From: Rhodopseudomonas palustris
GTDB taxonomy: Bacteria; Pseudomonadota; Alphaproteobacteria; Rhizobiales; Xanthobacteraceae
Assembly: GCF_003591005.1 (NCBI RefSeq)
Contig: NZ_QYYD01000030.1
Coordinates: 1 to 60,995, forward strand
DNA length: 60,995 bases
Direction: 5' to 3'
Made by a program: the position numbers and the translations under genes. Below the pieces are notes generated by a model. The model saw only the letters and a program-made list of their open reading frames with translations, ran no database searches and had not been told where the DNA came from. Shown here piece by piece: positions 26,393 through 36,025 of the stretch. Each line of letters begins with the position of its first letter. Within the stretch, counting starts at the first letter, position 1.

Positions 26393-27020
26393 TCGTTTTG
26401 CCGACTACGACGCGAGCGTTTTCGTCAATTGCCCGTTTGATGCCAGTTATCGGCCGCTATTCGACGGCATCGTCTTCACGGTTATCCTGTGCGGGTTTCG
26501 GGCTCGCTGTGCCCTCGAAATCGACGACGGCAGCCAGACGCGCATCGACAAGATATTCGCGATCATCGAAGAGTGTCGCTACGGCGTGCACGATCTCTCT
26601 CGCACCGAGCTGGATGCGGTCTCTGGACTGCCGCGCTTCAACATGCCCCTGGAGTTGGGCATGTTCCTCGGAGTTAAGCGCAGCGGCCTCGACATCCAGA
26701 AGCGCAAGATCTGCTTGGTCTGCGACACCGAGCCGTATCGCTATCAGAAGTTCGTATCGGACATTGCCGGACAGGACATCCGTGCCCATGGCGGCGACGT
26801 CAAGAAGGTGATCCGCGCCGTGCGCGATTGGTTGCGGACCTGTTCGGGGAGGGCGCTGCCGGGCGGAGCGGAGGTGTATCGCCGCTATTGCCTGTTCGAG
26901 ACTGCTTTACCAAAAATCTGCGTGAGCGCCGCAGTCGATCCTGCGGAACTCACCTTCGCCGACTTTAGCGTTTTCGTCGCCGAATGGCTAAAGCTCGACC
27001 TGGCCGAGAGAGCTTCGTGA
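26373..27020 (+). CDS. Conserved hypothetical protein, possible TIR/nucleotide-binding-like fold
   Basis: 215 residues. The N-terminal half alternates strand and helix: SVFVNCPFDASYRPLFDGIV, FTVILCGFRARCALEIDDG, IIEECRYGVHDLSRTELDAV, GLPRFNMPLELGMFLGVKR. The order (strand ending in a cysteine/acidic loop, a DLSR loop, and a late NMPLELG glutamate) recalls TIR or deoxyribosyltransferase-like folds. YRYQKFVSDIAGQDIRAHGGD follows, then a helical C-terminus. Function is unknown. It overlaps the 57-aa gene by 20 bp, and the pair stands alone between an Spx-like gene and a liv operon. Confidence 0.65.
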   Translation: MARRANSRFADYDASVFVNCPFDASYRPLFDGIVFTVILCGFRARCALEIDDGSQTRIDKIFAIIEECRYGVHDLSRTELDAVSGLPRFNMPLELGMFLGVKRSGLDIQKRKICLVCDTEPYRYQKFVSDIAGQDIRAHGGDVKKVIRAVRDWLRTCSGRALPGGAEVYRRYCLFETALPKICVSAAVDPAELTFADFSVFVAEWLKLDLAERAS

Positions 27021-27211
27021 GGCCCAACGGGAAGCTCAGCATAACCCCGGCGCTGGCCTGCATTGCATCTTGCGCACGGCTGGCGAATAGCGGCATAGTC
27101 CGCCGCAGATCGAGGGTCGGCGTGCCTGCCAGGGCGTGCGACACTCAACAGTAACAAGAATTCGGCCGCGGATGTGCCTCCGCCGCGTGACCGGGCAGGG
27201 GGAAGTGCTAC

Positions 27212-27959
27212 TTGGCCGATGATATCATTCTCGAAACGCACGGGCTGACGAAGGAGTTTGCGGGCTTCTTTGCGGTTCGCGACGTCAATCTGCGCGTGCG
27301 CCGCGGGCATATCCACGCCTTGATCGGCCCCAACGGTGCCGGGAAGACGACGTGTTTCAATTTGCTCACCAAGTTCCTGCATCCGTCGGCGGGGAAGATT
27401 CTCTATAAGGGGCAGGACATCACCGCGACGGCGCCCGCCGACGTGGCGCGATTGGGGCTGGTCCGATCTTTCCAGATTTCGGCAGTGTTTCCGCATCTGA
27501 CCGCGCTCGAGAACGTGCGCGTCGCGCTGCAGCGCCAGCACGGCCATTCGTTCGATTTCTGGCGCTCCAAGAGCGTGCTCGACCGCTACAATCAGCGCGC
27601 GCGCGAACTGCTCGACGACGTCGGCCTCAGCGAATTTTCAGACACGCCTGCGGTCGAAATGCCATACGGCCGCAAACGTGCGCTGGAGATCGCCACCACG
27701 CTGGCGCTCGATCCGGAGATGATGCTGCTCGACGAGCCGATGGCCGGCATGGGCCATGAGGACATCGACAAGATCGCCGCGCTGATCAAGCGGATCTCGG
27801 CGAAGTACACCATCCTGATGGTCGAACATAATCTCAGCGTCGTGGCCAATCTGTCCGACGTGATCACCGTGCTGACCCGCGGGCAGGTGCTGGCCGAAGG
27901 CCATTACAACGATCTGACCCAGGACGAGCGCGTCAAGGAAGCCTATCTCGGAGCGGGTC

Positions 27960-27967
<8 letters not shown>
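27212..27967 (+). CDS. livG: Branched-chain amino-acid-type ABC transporter ATPase LivG
   Basis: 251-residue cytoplasmic ATPase of the HAAT family. Walker A is GPNGAGKTT in the typical ALIGPNGAGKTTCFNLLTKF, Walker B is MMLLDEPMAGMG, and the H-loop is ILMVEHNLSVV. The LivG insertion after the Q-loop is present. The signature sequence is degenerate (VEMPYGRKRALEIATTLAL), as common in LivG. The start is TTG 27212 after a GGGGGAAG ribosome-binding site. It overlaps livF. The preceding 190 bp show no gene. Confidence 0.93.
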
Positions 27968-28706
<739 letters not shown>

Positions 28707-28745
28707 CGCCGCTGACGTGACTTCTCGCTGAGAGCTGGAAAACCT

Positions 28746-29621
28746 ATGTCGATCAATATCCAGGCCTTGTTGGCGCAGCTTCTGGTCGGGCTGATCAACG
28801 GCTCGTTCTATGCGCTGCTGAGTCTCGGCCTCGCCGTGATCTTCGGCATGCTGAACATCATCAACTTCGCCCATGGCGCGCTGTACATGATGGGCGCGTT
28901 CTGCGCCTATTTCCTGCTGAACCTGTTCGGTATCGGCTATTGGTGGGCGCTGATCCTGGCGCCGCTGATCGTCGGAGCGTTCGGCATGCTGATGGAGCGG
29001 ACGCTGCTGCAATGGCTGTCGGGGCTGGACCATCTCTACGGCCTGCTGCTGACATTCGGCGTCGCGCTGATCATCCAGGGCCTGTTTCAGAATTATTTCG
29101 GCTCCTCCGGTCTGCCTTACGCGATCCCTGAAGAACTGCGCGGCGGCATCAATCTCGGCTTCATGTTCCTGCCGATCTACCGCGGCTGGGTCGTGGTGTT
29201 CTCGCTCGTGATCTGCCTGCTGACCTGGTACCTGATCGAGCGTACCCAACTCGGCGCCTATCTGCGCGCCGCCACCGAAAACCCGACGCTGGTGCGCGCT
29301 TTCGGCATCAACGTGCCGCGGATGATCACGCTGACCTACGGGCTCGGCGTCGGTCTCGCGGCCCTGGCCGGCGTGCTGTCGGCGCCGATCAACCAGGTCC
29401 GCCCGCTGATGGGCGCCGATCTGATCATCGTGGTGTTCGCGGTGGTGGTGATCGGCGGCATGGGTTCGATCATGGGCTCGATCATCACCGGCTTTGCGCT
29501 CGGCGTGATCGAAGGCCTGACCAAATATTTCTACCCCGAGGCCTCCAACACCGTGGTGTTCGTGCTGATGGTGCTGGTGCTGCTGGTGAAACCCTCGGGT
29601 CTGACGGGACGGACAACCTGA
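28746..29621 (+). CDS. livH: ABC transporter permease LivH
   Basis: 291 residues with about eight membrane helices. LLVGLINGSFYALLSLGLAVIFG and LNIINFAHGALYMMGAF are classic LivH text, and the loop with RAATENPTLVRAFGINVPRM is the ATPase-contacting EAA-like region. It follows livF by 39 bp and precedes livM by one base. The transported ligand cannot be set because the binding-protein gene is not in this operon; branched-chain amino acids, urea or aromatic acids are possible. Confidence 0.95.
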   Translation: MSINIQALLAQLLVGLINGSFYALLSLGLAVIFGMLNIINFAHGALYMMGAFCAYFLLNLFGIGYWWALILAPLIVGAFGMLMERTLLQWLSGLDHLYGLLLTFGVALIIQGLFQNYFGSSGLPYAIPEELRGGINLGFMFLPIYRGWVVVFSLVICLLTWYLIERTQLGAYLRAATENPTLVRAFGINVPRMITLTYGLGVGLAALAGVLSAPINQVRPLMGADLIIVVFAVVVIGGMGSIMGSIITGFALGVIEGLTKYFYPEASNTVVFVLMVLVLLVKPSGLTGRTT

Positions 29622-29622
29622 C

Positions 29623-30594
29623 ATGGCGACGATTACACAGACTTCCGTTCCCGCAACAACCCGCCGCCCGGTGCGCGACGAGATGATCGCCTTCGGCCTG
29701 ATGACGGCCGTGCTGGTGATCGTGCCGTTCACGGGAGTGTATCCGTTCTTCGTGATGCAGGGGCTGTGCTTCGCGCTGCTGGCCTGCGCCTTCAACCTGC
29801 TGATCGGTTATGGCGGCCTGCTGTCGTTCGGCCACGCGATGTTCCTCGGCACGGCCGGCTATGTCACGGCCCATGCGCTGAAGGTGTGGGACCTGTCGCC
29901 GGAACTGGCCATCATCGTCGGCACCGCTGCCGCGTTTGCCCTTTCGATCGTTACCGGTCTGATCGCGATCCGCCGCCAGGGCATCTATTTCGCGATGATC
30001 ACGCTGGCGCTGTCGCAGCTGCTCTACTTCATCTATCTGCAGGCGCCGTTCACCCACGGCGAAGACGGCATCCAGGGCATCCCGCAGGGCAAGATGTTCA
30101 AGGTCATCGACCTGCAGAACGCCACCACGCTGTATTTCGTGATCCTGGCGGGCTTCCTGCTCGGCTTCCTGATCATCTACCGGGCCATTAATTCGCCGTT
30201 CGGTGAGGTGCTCAAGGCGATCCGCGAGAACGAGCCGCGCGCGATCTCGCTCGGCTACAAGACCGACCACTACAAGTTGCTGGCGTTCATCCTCTCCGGC
30301 ACGCTGGCAGGCTTTGCCGGCGCGCTGAAGGTGTTCGTAGCGCAGAACGCTTCGCTGACCGACGTGCACTGGTCGATGTCCGGCGAAATCGTGCTGATGA
30401 CGCTGGTCGGCGGTCTCGGCACGATTTTCGGCCCCGTGATCGGCGCCTTCGTGATCATCGCCATGCAGCAATATCTCGCGGGCTTCGGCCAGTGGGTGAC
30501 GGTGATCCAAGGCGTGATCTTCGTCGCCTGCGTGCTGACCTTCCGGCGCGGCATCGTCGGCGAGATCGGGCACTACTTTAAACGGTCGCTGTAA
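29623..30594 (+). CDS. livM: ABC transporter permease LivM
   Basis: 323 residues, about nine membrane helices: ACAFNLLIGYGGLLSFGHAM is the family signature, and LKAIRENEPRAISLGYKTDH is the cytoplasmic coupling loop. It is the last gene of livGFHM. A strong hairpin follows at 30639 as terminator. Confidence 0.95.
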   Translation: MATITQTSVPATTRRPVRDEMIAFGLMTAVLVIVPFTGVYPFFVMQGLCFALLACAFNLLIGYGGLLSFGHAMFLGTAGYVTAHALKVWDLSPELAIIVGTAAAFALSIVTGLIAIRRQGIYFAMITLALSQLLYFIYLQAPFTHGEDGIQGIPQGKMFKVIDLQNATTLYFVILAGFLLGFLIIYRAINSPFGEVLKAIRENEPRAISLGYKTDHYKLLAFILSGTLAGFAGALKVFVAQNASLTDVHWSMSGEIVLMTLVGGLGTIFGPVIGAFVIIAMQQYLAGFGQWVTVIQGVIFVACVLTFRRGIVGEIGHYFKRSL

Positions 30595-30638
30595 AGCGTT
30601 TTCGAGAACTGCGAACAGGCCGATCGCCACCACAATAA

Positions 30639-30675
30639 GCCGCCGCGCAACAGCATTGCGCGGCGGCCTTTGTTT
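30639..30675 (+). terminator. Rho-independent terminator after livM
   Basis: Perfect 12-bp arms GCCGCCGCGCAA and TTGCGCGGCGGC flank the loop CAGCA, followed by CTTTGTTTG. Located 45 bp after the livM stop. Confidence 0.88.
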
Positions 30676-30750
30676 GATCCGTGCCATGCGTGCCCGGAGC
30701 GCCTCGCCGATGGATTGAAGCGACGCCGTCTTCTCCACTGCGGAGCCGTT

Positions 30751-30843
30751 ATCCCGAGCGGCGCGTAGCGCGTGTCGAAGGATCCGGCCAAGGTGCTTGC
30801 GGCTCATTCTTCGAGGTCCGCAGCGCGGCGCGGACCTCAGAGT
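30751..30843. repeat. Degenerate REP-like palindrome (CTTCGAG family)
   Basis: Contains CGTGTCGAAGGATCCGGCCA, AAGGTGCTTGCGGC and CATTCTTCGAGGTCC, parts shared with the element at 37099-37217 but diverged at both ends. It lies in the 490-bp gap between livM and the DUF4407 gene, which otherwise holds the terminator, another REP and no gene. Confidence 0.55.
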
Positions 30844-30909
30844 CTGACTCAACACGCGAACTGAACGTTCAGGCTCTCTTTTTGATCGCTCAGTTTGCTG
30901 TCGACCTCC

Positions 30910-30998
30910 GTCATGGCCGGGCTTGTCCCGGCCATCCACGCCTTTTCCGGCGTTTCGTCAGTAAGGCATGGATGCCCGGCACAAGGCCGGGCATGACG
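30910..30998. repeat. REP-like palindrome (GCCCGGCC family)
   Basis: Opens GTCATGGCCGGGCTTGTCCC and closes GCCCGGCACAAGGCCGGGCA, with ccacgcc/ggcatgg inner arms. Same family as 10938, 49988, 56336 and 60787. Confidence 0.8.
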
Positions 30999-31088
30999 CG
31001 TGGACGCGAAGGTGCCAGATTTCAAAGGACGCAATACCGGTCAGGCGCTTAAAGTGAAGGTGGTGCTCCTATCAATAGAACACCGCTG

Positions 31089-33692
31089 TCAGTCCTTCCG
31101 GGGCAGGGCCTCGACGGGACCTAGCTCGAGTGGTAGTTCCGCGTCGGCGATGTGCTCTGCGGCGACGGGAGCCTCGCGCCTTGGACGGGACGGCTTCTTT
31201 CGGGCCTTGGTAAGTTCGACGGCTTCGCTCATCAGCTTCTCGACGTCGGCGTTGTATTTCGGGGCCGGGCTGCCGGCCGCGGCCGGAGGAATGGCCTCAT
31301 GTCTTGCATCATCGGGCGGCCGGTGGCTCTCGGAGACAGGTGTGCCGGACGCGAATCGCTCGGGAGCAGCGTCGCAGACGCTGGTTTGGTCTCGCTCCGG
31401 TCGGCCCCTTTCGGCAGTCGGGTTCGTGACCAGGGACAGCGACACAGCCGCTTGATCGGCCGCCATCGATGCGTTTTGACTCGGCGCATCTCCGGCCCGA
31501 GCCGGATCGAGCGCGACGGTCCGAAGCGGAGCGGCGTCGAGCGGATCCGTGGTGCGCGCCGAAGGTGCGCGCAGCGGCATCGTTGGCAGATCTAAGATCG
31601 GCGCCGCGTGGGCGGTCTGCTCGTCCTGGACCGAAGCGTCGACTCTGGTGTCCGCGAGAGGAGCCGGAGCTGGCTGATCGGAGAAAATCTCGTCAGTCGG
31701 CCGTTCGGCCACCGGCCGCGCCGCCGGCGGGCTGGTCTGGAGGCCGAGGTTGTCGCGGGTGCCTTCTTCATGCGGCGTCTCACGGCGGGGCGACCTGCGC
31801 CGCGGCATGATCAGATCGCGCACGTCGAGTTCGCCGGGGACGAAGTCGGGCTCGCCGCGAAGCTGCGCGGCATCATCGATCGCATAGTCCTGAGCAGCGA
31901 ACCGGGCGCCGCGGGTCTGCGCCGATTCGTATCGCGGTGGTGCGTCGTACCGGGGCGGCTCATAGCGCGGAACGTCCTGGCGCCGCGCATAGTCCCGCCG
32001 ATCCGGATGGCGGTAGTCGAAATCACCGTCATGGTCCCGGTCGAAATCATGACGCATGGCGGCGCGGCGGTCGCGATCGTCATAGCCGCGCCGAGCGTCG
32101 CGCGGGGCGATACGCCGCTCATAGCCTTCGCGCCGCGGATAGTCCTCGGCGTCACGCCGATCGAAGCGCGCGCCGTAACCGTCGCGGCGGTCGTCGCGCC
32201 AGTCATCATCATGTCCGCTGTCCGCGTGGCCAGCGGCATCGGCCGAAGCGGAAGAGGGGCGCGCTGTGCGGAGGTTCGCCTCGGGCTGCGGCGCGGGCTG
32301 TTTCATCGTCACCGCATCGAGGCTCATCGCCGGCAGCGTGATCGCCGCCATCGCTGGAGCGGGCGCCGGCGCGGCCGGCTTGTCGTCGTCGAGGTCCTCG
32401 TTGTTCTCGATCCGCTGCCGTGCGCGTTCGACCTGCGCCTGGATCTTCGCGGCGTAGACGCTGGGCGGCGAGAAGAAGATTTTGGCAACCACCGGAACGA
32501 TTTCCAGGAAGATGATGAACAATCGCGTCATCCACGAGAACAGCGTCATGGTGGCGCCATCCCTGGGATCGTTCTTCAATTCCTGGTAGGCGGCGATCCG
32601 GGTCAGCGGATCGATGCGGTCCTTTCTTTCCTGGTAATAGGACTGCGCCAGCGCCTTCTGGCGGAAGTCGGCGACGTCCGCGGCCTTGGCCGCCTCGAAC
32701 TGCTTGAGGTCGGCACGCGCGGCATCGATCCGCGTCTGCAGCGCATCAGCCTTGGCCTTGATGGCGACGCGCTCCTGATCGCGGACCGCAAGTGCCTCGC
32801 CGGCGACTTTCGCCTGCGCGGCGCGGAGTTCGTCGCGCTTGAGATGCAACTGGCCGATCTCGGCTTCGCGCGCGGCGCGCTGGGTGATGAAGGATTCCTT
32901 CTGCTTGCGGGCGTATTCGTATCGCGGCCCGGCGCCGGGCCGGCCCGAATTGTTCGGCGACGCCTTCAGGCCGAACTCCTCGGCGTTCATGTCGGCGATG
33001 TAGCGCTGAATGGTGCGGTCGATCTGTGCGATGTCGGCGCGGATATCGGCCTCGCGCTGGGCCAGCGCCTTCATTTGCTGCTCGATGTCGTCCGTGCGGG
33101 TTTGCAGCGTCGGTTCGGGCGCCGGTGCTTCGGTAAGGATTTCGCGGTGCAGCGCTTCCATCGCGTCGATGCCGGCCTGGCGGCGCGCCACCTCGGCGTT
33201 GAGCCCGGCCTCGTATTGCGCGATCTTGGCGTAGATCGGCTGATTGGCGGCGACGCGGTCGGCCTCGATCTTCTCGTTGATGGTGCCGGAGAAGATCGCG
33301 AGTTCGAGAAACATTGCGATCACCCAGGCGAGCCCGAACGATAGTAGCAGTCTGATACCGACCCGCACGAAACGCCATGCGGTCTGCCGCGCCTCGGTGC
33401 TCGAGACGATCGGCGCGGTATTCCACAGCGTGCCCTGGTAGAACCAGTCGGACTGGCACAGCGCGCGGTCGAACATCAGCACGGTGAGGCCGATCACTCC
33501 GGACACCAACAGCCGCGTCCACACATTGGCGATCATGTAGCCGGTGGCGTGAAACGACACGCCGACGACGACGATGAAGGACAGGCAGAGCGATGCGCCG
33601 AGATGCGCGGCCCACAGCTTGTCGGAGGCCGGGCAGGTGGACAGCGTTCTGCGGTCGACGCCGGCGATGACACCCAATGCGCTCTGAAGCAT
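31089..33692 (-). CDS. DUF4407 membrane protein with long disordered Arg/Asp-rich tail
   Basis: 867 residues. Residues 1-135 hold about four membrane helices (LSFIVVVGVSFHATGYMIAN, LLVSGVIGLTVLMFDRAL, LLLSFGLAWVIAMFLELAIF). Residues 140-370 are a long coiled coil (EIGQLHLKRDELRAAQAKVA; KADALQTRIDAARADLKQFE), closed by a further hydrophobic segment (LFIIFLEIVPVVAKIFFSP). This is the DUF4407 layout. Beyond about residue 440 is a disordered tail full of Arg, Asp and Tyr (RRGYDDRDRRAAMRHDFDRD) then Pro/Ala text. Function is unknown; it is likely an inner-membrane scaffold. The tail is unusual in length and composition. Confidence 0.82.
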   Translation of the reverse strand: MLQSALGVIAGVDRRTLSTCPASDKLWAAHLGASLCLSFIVVVGVSFHATGYMIANVWTRLLVSGVIGLTVLMFDRALCQSDWFYQGTLWNTAPIVSSTEARQTAWRFVRVGIRLLLSFGLAWVIAMFLELAIFSGTINEKIEADRVAANQPIYAKIAQYEAGLNAEVARRQAGIDAMEALHREILTEAPAPEPTLQTRTDDIEQQMKALAQREADIRADIAQIDRTIQRYIADMNAEEFGLKASPNNSGRPGAGPRYEYARKQKESFITQRAAREAEIGQLHLKRDELRAAQAKVAGEALAVRDQERVAIKAKADALQTRIDAARADLKQFEAAKAADVADFRQKALAQSYYQERKDRIDPLTRIAAYQELKNDPRDGATMTLFSWMTRLFIIFLEIVPVVAKIFFSPPSVYAAKIQAQVERARQRIENNEDLDDDKPAAPAPAPAMAAITLPAMSLDAVTMKQPAPQPEANLRTARPSSASADAAGHADSGHDDDWRDDRRDGYGARFDRRDAEDYPRREGYERRIAPRDARRGYDDRDRRAAMRHDFDRDHDGDFDYRHPDRRDYARRQDVPRYEPPRYDAPPRYESAQTRGARFAAQDYAIDDAAQLRGEPDFVPGELDVRDLIMPRRRSPRRETPHEEGTRDNLGLQTSPPAARPVAERPTDEIFSDQPAPAPLADTRVDASVQDEQTAHAAPILDLPTMPLRAPSARTTDPLDAAPLRTVALDPARAGDAPSQNASMAADQAAVSLSLVTNPTAERGRPERDQTSVCDAAPERFASGTPVSESHRPPDDARHEAIPPAAAGSPAPKYNADVEKLMSEAVELTKARKKPSRPRREAPVAAEHIADAELPLELGPVEALPRKD

Positions 33693-34265
33693 GGCCGCCC
33701 AATTCTGCGGTGAGTAGCGCCGCGGTTGGAAGTGACAGGTGCGCGCGAGTCTAACAGTTCGTTTACGATTTCAATACGCGCCGCGCAGCGCCGGCGCCGC
33801 GCACAAGTTCTCACGTCGGCTCAGCAAGTGCTGCTAAGTCGTGATCGTCAGAAGCAAAGTCGGAGCGGGCGCGGTGGCTGTGCGGGCTCCCGGCTGTCCT
33901 CAAAAAAATCCCGGGCGTGTGATCGCGGTCCGGCCGTACTTTCCCCTGTTACCGCTACTATGCGTGCCGGTGCGGCTGACGAGTCCCGGCCGGCGGCCAA
34001 CTGATTCGCGGAGGCGGTGCAGGCGGCCGTGCTTGCTGCGATGCAAGCGCAACTGTCTCAGTTTCTGGGGACAGCCCCCGATCTGCCGGGGAGCCAGCTG
34101 GTTTCGCCTGGTCGGGGCCGATGCCGTGGCGCCCGGATCCGAACGGTTGCGATCCGATCGCTGTTCTGCGAAACGGCGGGTTGCCTGCCACCGCCCGAAG
34201 TGTTTTATGACGCTCCTGTGACGCGTCCGGCGCCCGGACCAGTGTCGTCAATCGGATAGCTTCCA
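33693..34265. other. Intergenic region upstream of the phosphate transport pair
   Basis: 573 bp between the divergent DUF4407 gene and the PhoU-like gene. Small open frames occur but none looks like protein or has conserved text. The region must hold both promoters. No clear Pho box, tRNA or repeat was identified. Confidence 0.5.
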
Positions 34266-34910
34266 ATGCTGCGATACTTTCGAGCCTTTCTGCCGAAGGA
34301 GGAAAGGTTCTTCGACCTGTTCGCCCGGCATACCGAAACCGTGGTCCACGGCGCCCATGCGCTGCAGGACATGCTGCGGGGAGGCGACGAAACGCCGGTG
34401 CACTGCCAGCGGGTCAGTCATTTCGAGGCCGAGGCCGACGGCATCACCCGCGAGGTGCTGACCGCGGTGCGCCGCACCTTCATCACCCCGTTCGACCGCG
34501 TCGACATCAAGAACCTGATCACCTCGATGGACGACGCCATCGACCAGATGCAGCAGACCGCCAAGGCGGTGATCCTGTTCGAGGTCCGCGAGTTCGAGCC
34601 GCCGATGCGCGAGATCGGCTCGCTGCTGGTCGAGAGCGCCAATTTGGTCGGCAAGGCGCTGCCGCTGATGAAGTCGATCGGGCCGAACCTGCAGATGCTG
34701 ACGGCGATGACCGAGGAGATCGGCAAGCTCGAGGGCCGGGTCGACGATCTGCACGATATCGGGCTCAAGGAGCTGTTCCTCAAGCATCGTAACGCCAACA
34801 CCATGGACTACATCGTCGGCGCCGAGATCTACGACCATCTCGAAAAGGTCGCCGACCGGTTCGACGACGTCGCCAACGAGATCAACTCCATCGTCATCGA
34901 GCAGGTCTAG
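34266..34910 (+). CDS. PhoU-like (DUF47) phosphate transport regulator
   Basis: 214-residue all-helical protein of the DUF47/PhoU-like family. It begins LRYFRAFLPKEERFFDLFAR. The paired acidic metal motifs of the three-helix bundle appear as VSHFEAEADGITREVL and YDHLEKVADRFDDVANEI. Members regulate the adjacent Pit transporter, and pit starts nine bases after this stop. Confidence 0.92.
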   Translation: MLRYFRAFLPKEERFFDLFARHTETVVHGAHALQDMLRGGDETPVHCQRVSHFEAEADGITREVLTAVRRTFITPFDRVDIKNLITSMDDAIDQMQQTAKAVILFEVREFEPPMREIGSLLVESANLVGKALPLMKSIGPNLQMLTAMTEEIGKLEGRVDDLHDIGLKELFLKHRNANTMDYIVGAEIYDHLEKVADRFDDVANEINSIVIEQV

Positions 34911-34919
34911 GGCCGCGCC

Positions 34920-35930
34920 GTGGACGCTTCGATCGGGCTGCCCATTCTGGTCGGATTGATCGCCGTCGCGCTGCTGTTCGACTTCCTGAACGGCCTGCAC
35001 GACGCCGCCAATTCGATCGCCACCATCGTCTCGACCCGGGTGCTGCGGCCGCACTATGCGGTATTCTGGGCGGCGTTCTTCAACTTCATCGCGTTCCTGG
35101 TGTTCGGCCTGCACGTCGCCAACACCATCGGCACCGGCATCATCGAGCCGAGCGTGATCGATTCGGCGGTGATCTTCGCCGCGCTGATCGGCGCCATCGT
35201 CTGGAACATCGTCACCTGGGCGCTCGGCATCCCGTCGAGCTCGTCGCATGCGCTGATCGGCGGGCTGCTCGGCGCCGGCCTGGCGAAAGCCGGCTTGTCG
35301 GCTGCGGTGTGGAGCGGGGTTTCCAAGGCGCTGCTGGCGATCGTGCTGTCGCCGCTGGTGGGGTTCCTGCTGGCTCTGGTGCTGGTCGCGATCGTGTCCT
35401 GGGCGTCGGTGCGCTCGACGCCGTTCGCGGTCGACCGCGCCTTCCGCATCCTGCAATTCGCCTCGGCGTCGCTGTATTCGCTCGGCCATGGCGGCAACGA
35501 CGCCCAGAAGACGATGGGCATCATCGCCGTGCTGCTGTACTCGCAGGGCTATCTCGGCAGCGAGTTCTCGGTGCCGTTCTGGGTGGTGATCTCGTGCCAG
35601 TCGGCGATGGCGCTCGGCACCCTGATGGGCGGCTGGCGGATCGTCCGCACCATGGGGCTGCGCATCACCAAGCTGACGCCGATGCAGGGTTTTTGCGCCG
35701 AAACCGGCGGCGCCGCGACGCTGTTCATGGCGACCTTCCTGGGCGTGCCGGTGTCGACCACTCACACCATCACCGGCGCCATCGTCGGCGTCGGCGCGGC
35801 GCGGCGGATGTCGGCGGTGCGCTGGAACGTGGCGAGCTCGATCGTCTACGCCTGGGTGATCACCATCCCGGCCTCGGCCCTGGTCGCCGCAGCGGCCTAT
35901 TGGGCGACCAAGCTGCTGCCGTCGTTCTGA
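34920..35930 (+). CDS. pit: Low-affinity inorganic phosphate transporter (Pit family)
   Basis: 336 residues, about ten membrane helices. The two inverted family repeats are clear: LFDFLNGLHDAANSIATIVS near the N-terminus and SLGHGGNDAQKTMGIIAVLL in the second half, plus LGIPSSSSHALIGGLLGAGL and LGVPVSTTHTITGAIVGVG. It carries metal-phosphate/H+ symport across the inner membrane. GTG start just after the PhoU-like gene, one operon. Confidence 0.95.
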   Translation: MDASIGLPILVGLIAVALLFDFLNGLHDAANSIATIVSTRVLRPHYAVFWAAFFNFIAFLVFGLHVANTIGTGIIEPSVIDSAVIFAALIGAIVWNIVTWALGIPSSSSHALIGGLLGAGLAKAGLSAAVWSGVSKALLAIVLSPLVGFLLALVLVAIVSWASVRSTPFAVDRAFRILQFASASLYSLGHGGNDAQKTMGIIAVLLYSQGYLGSEFSVPFWVVISCQSAMALGTLMGGWRIVRTMGLRITKLTPMQGFCAETGGAATLFMATFLGVPVSTTHTITGAIVGVGAARRMSAVRWNVASSIVYAWVITIPASALVAAAAYWATKLLPSF

Positions 35931-36025
35931 CTGCGGAACTCCGAGGGCCTTTCGGCGTGACCGCCGGAACCAGCCGAACTCTCCGCGCTTTTCTCCGGTA
36001 TCAATCGCTCAGGAAAGTTCGGCCC

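Noticed and set aside
34205-34222. Two TGAC-containing half-sites 11 bp apart, as a possible Pho box before the PhoU-like gene
   Set aside because: Half-sites TTATGAC and CTGTGAC do not fit the CTGTCAT consensus well. Too weak to call.
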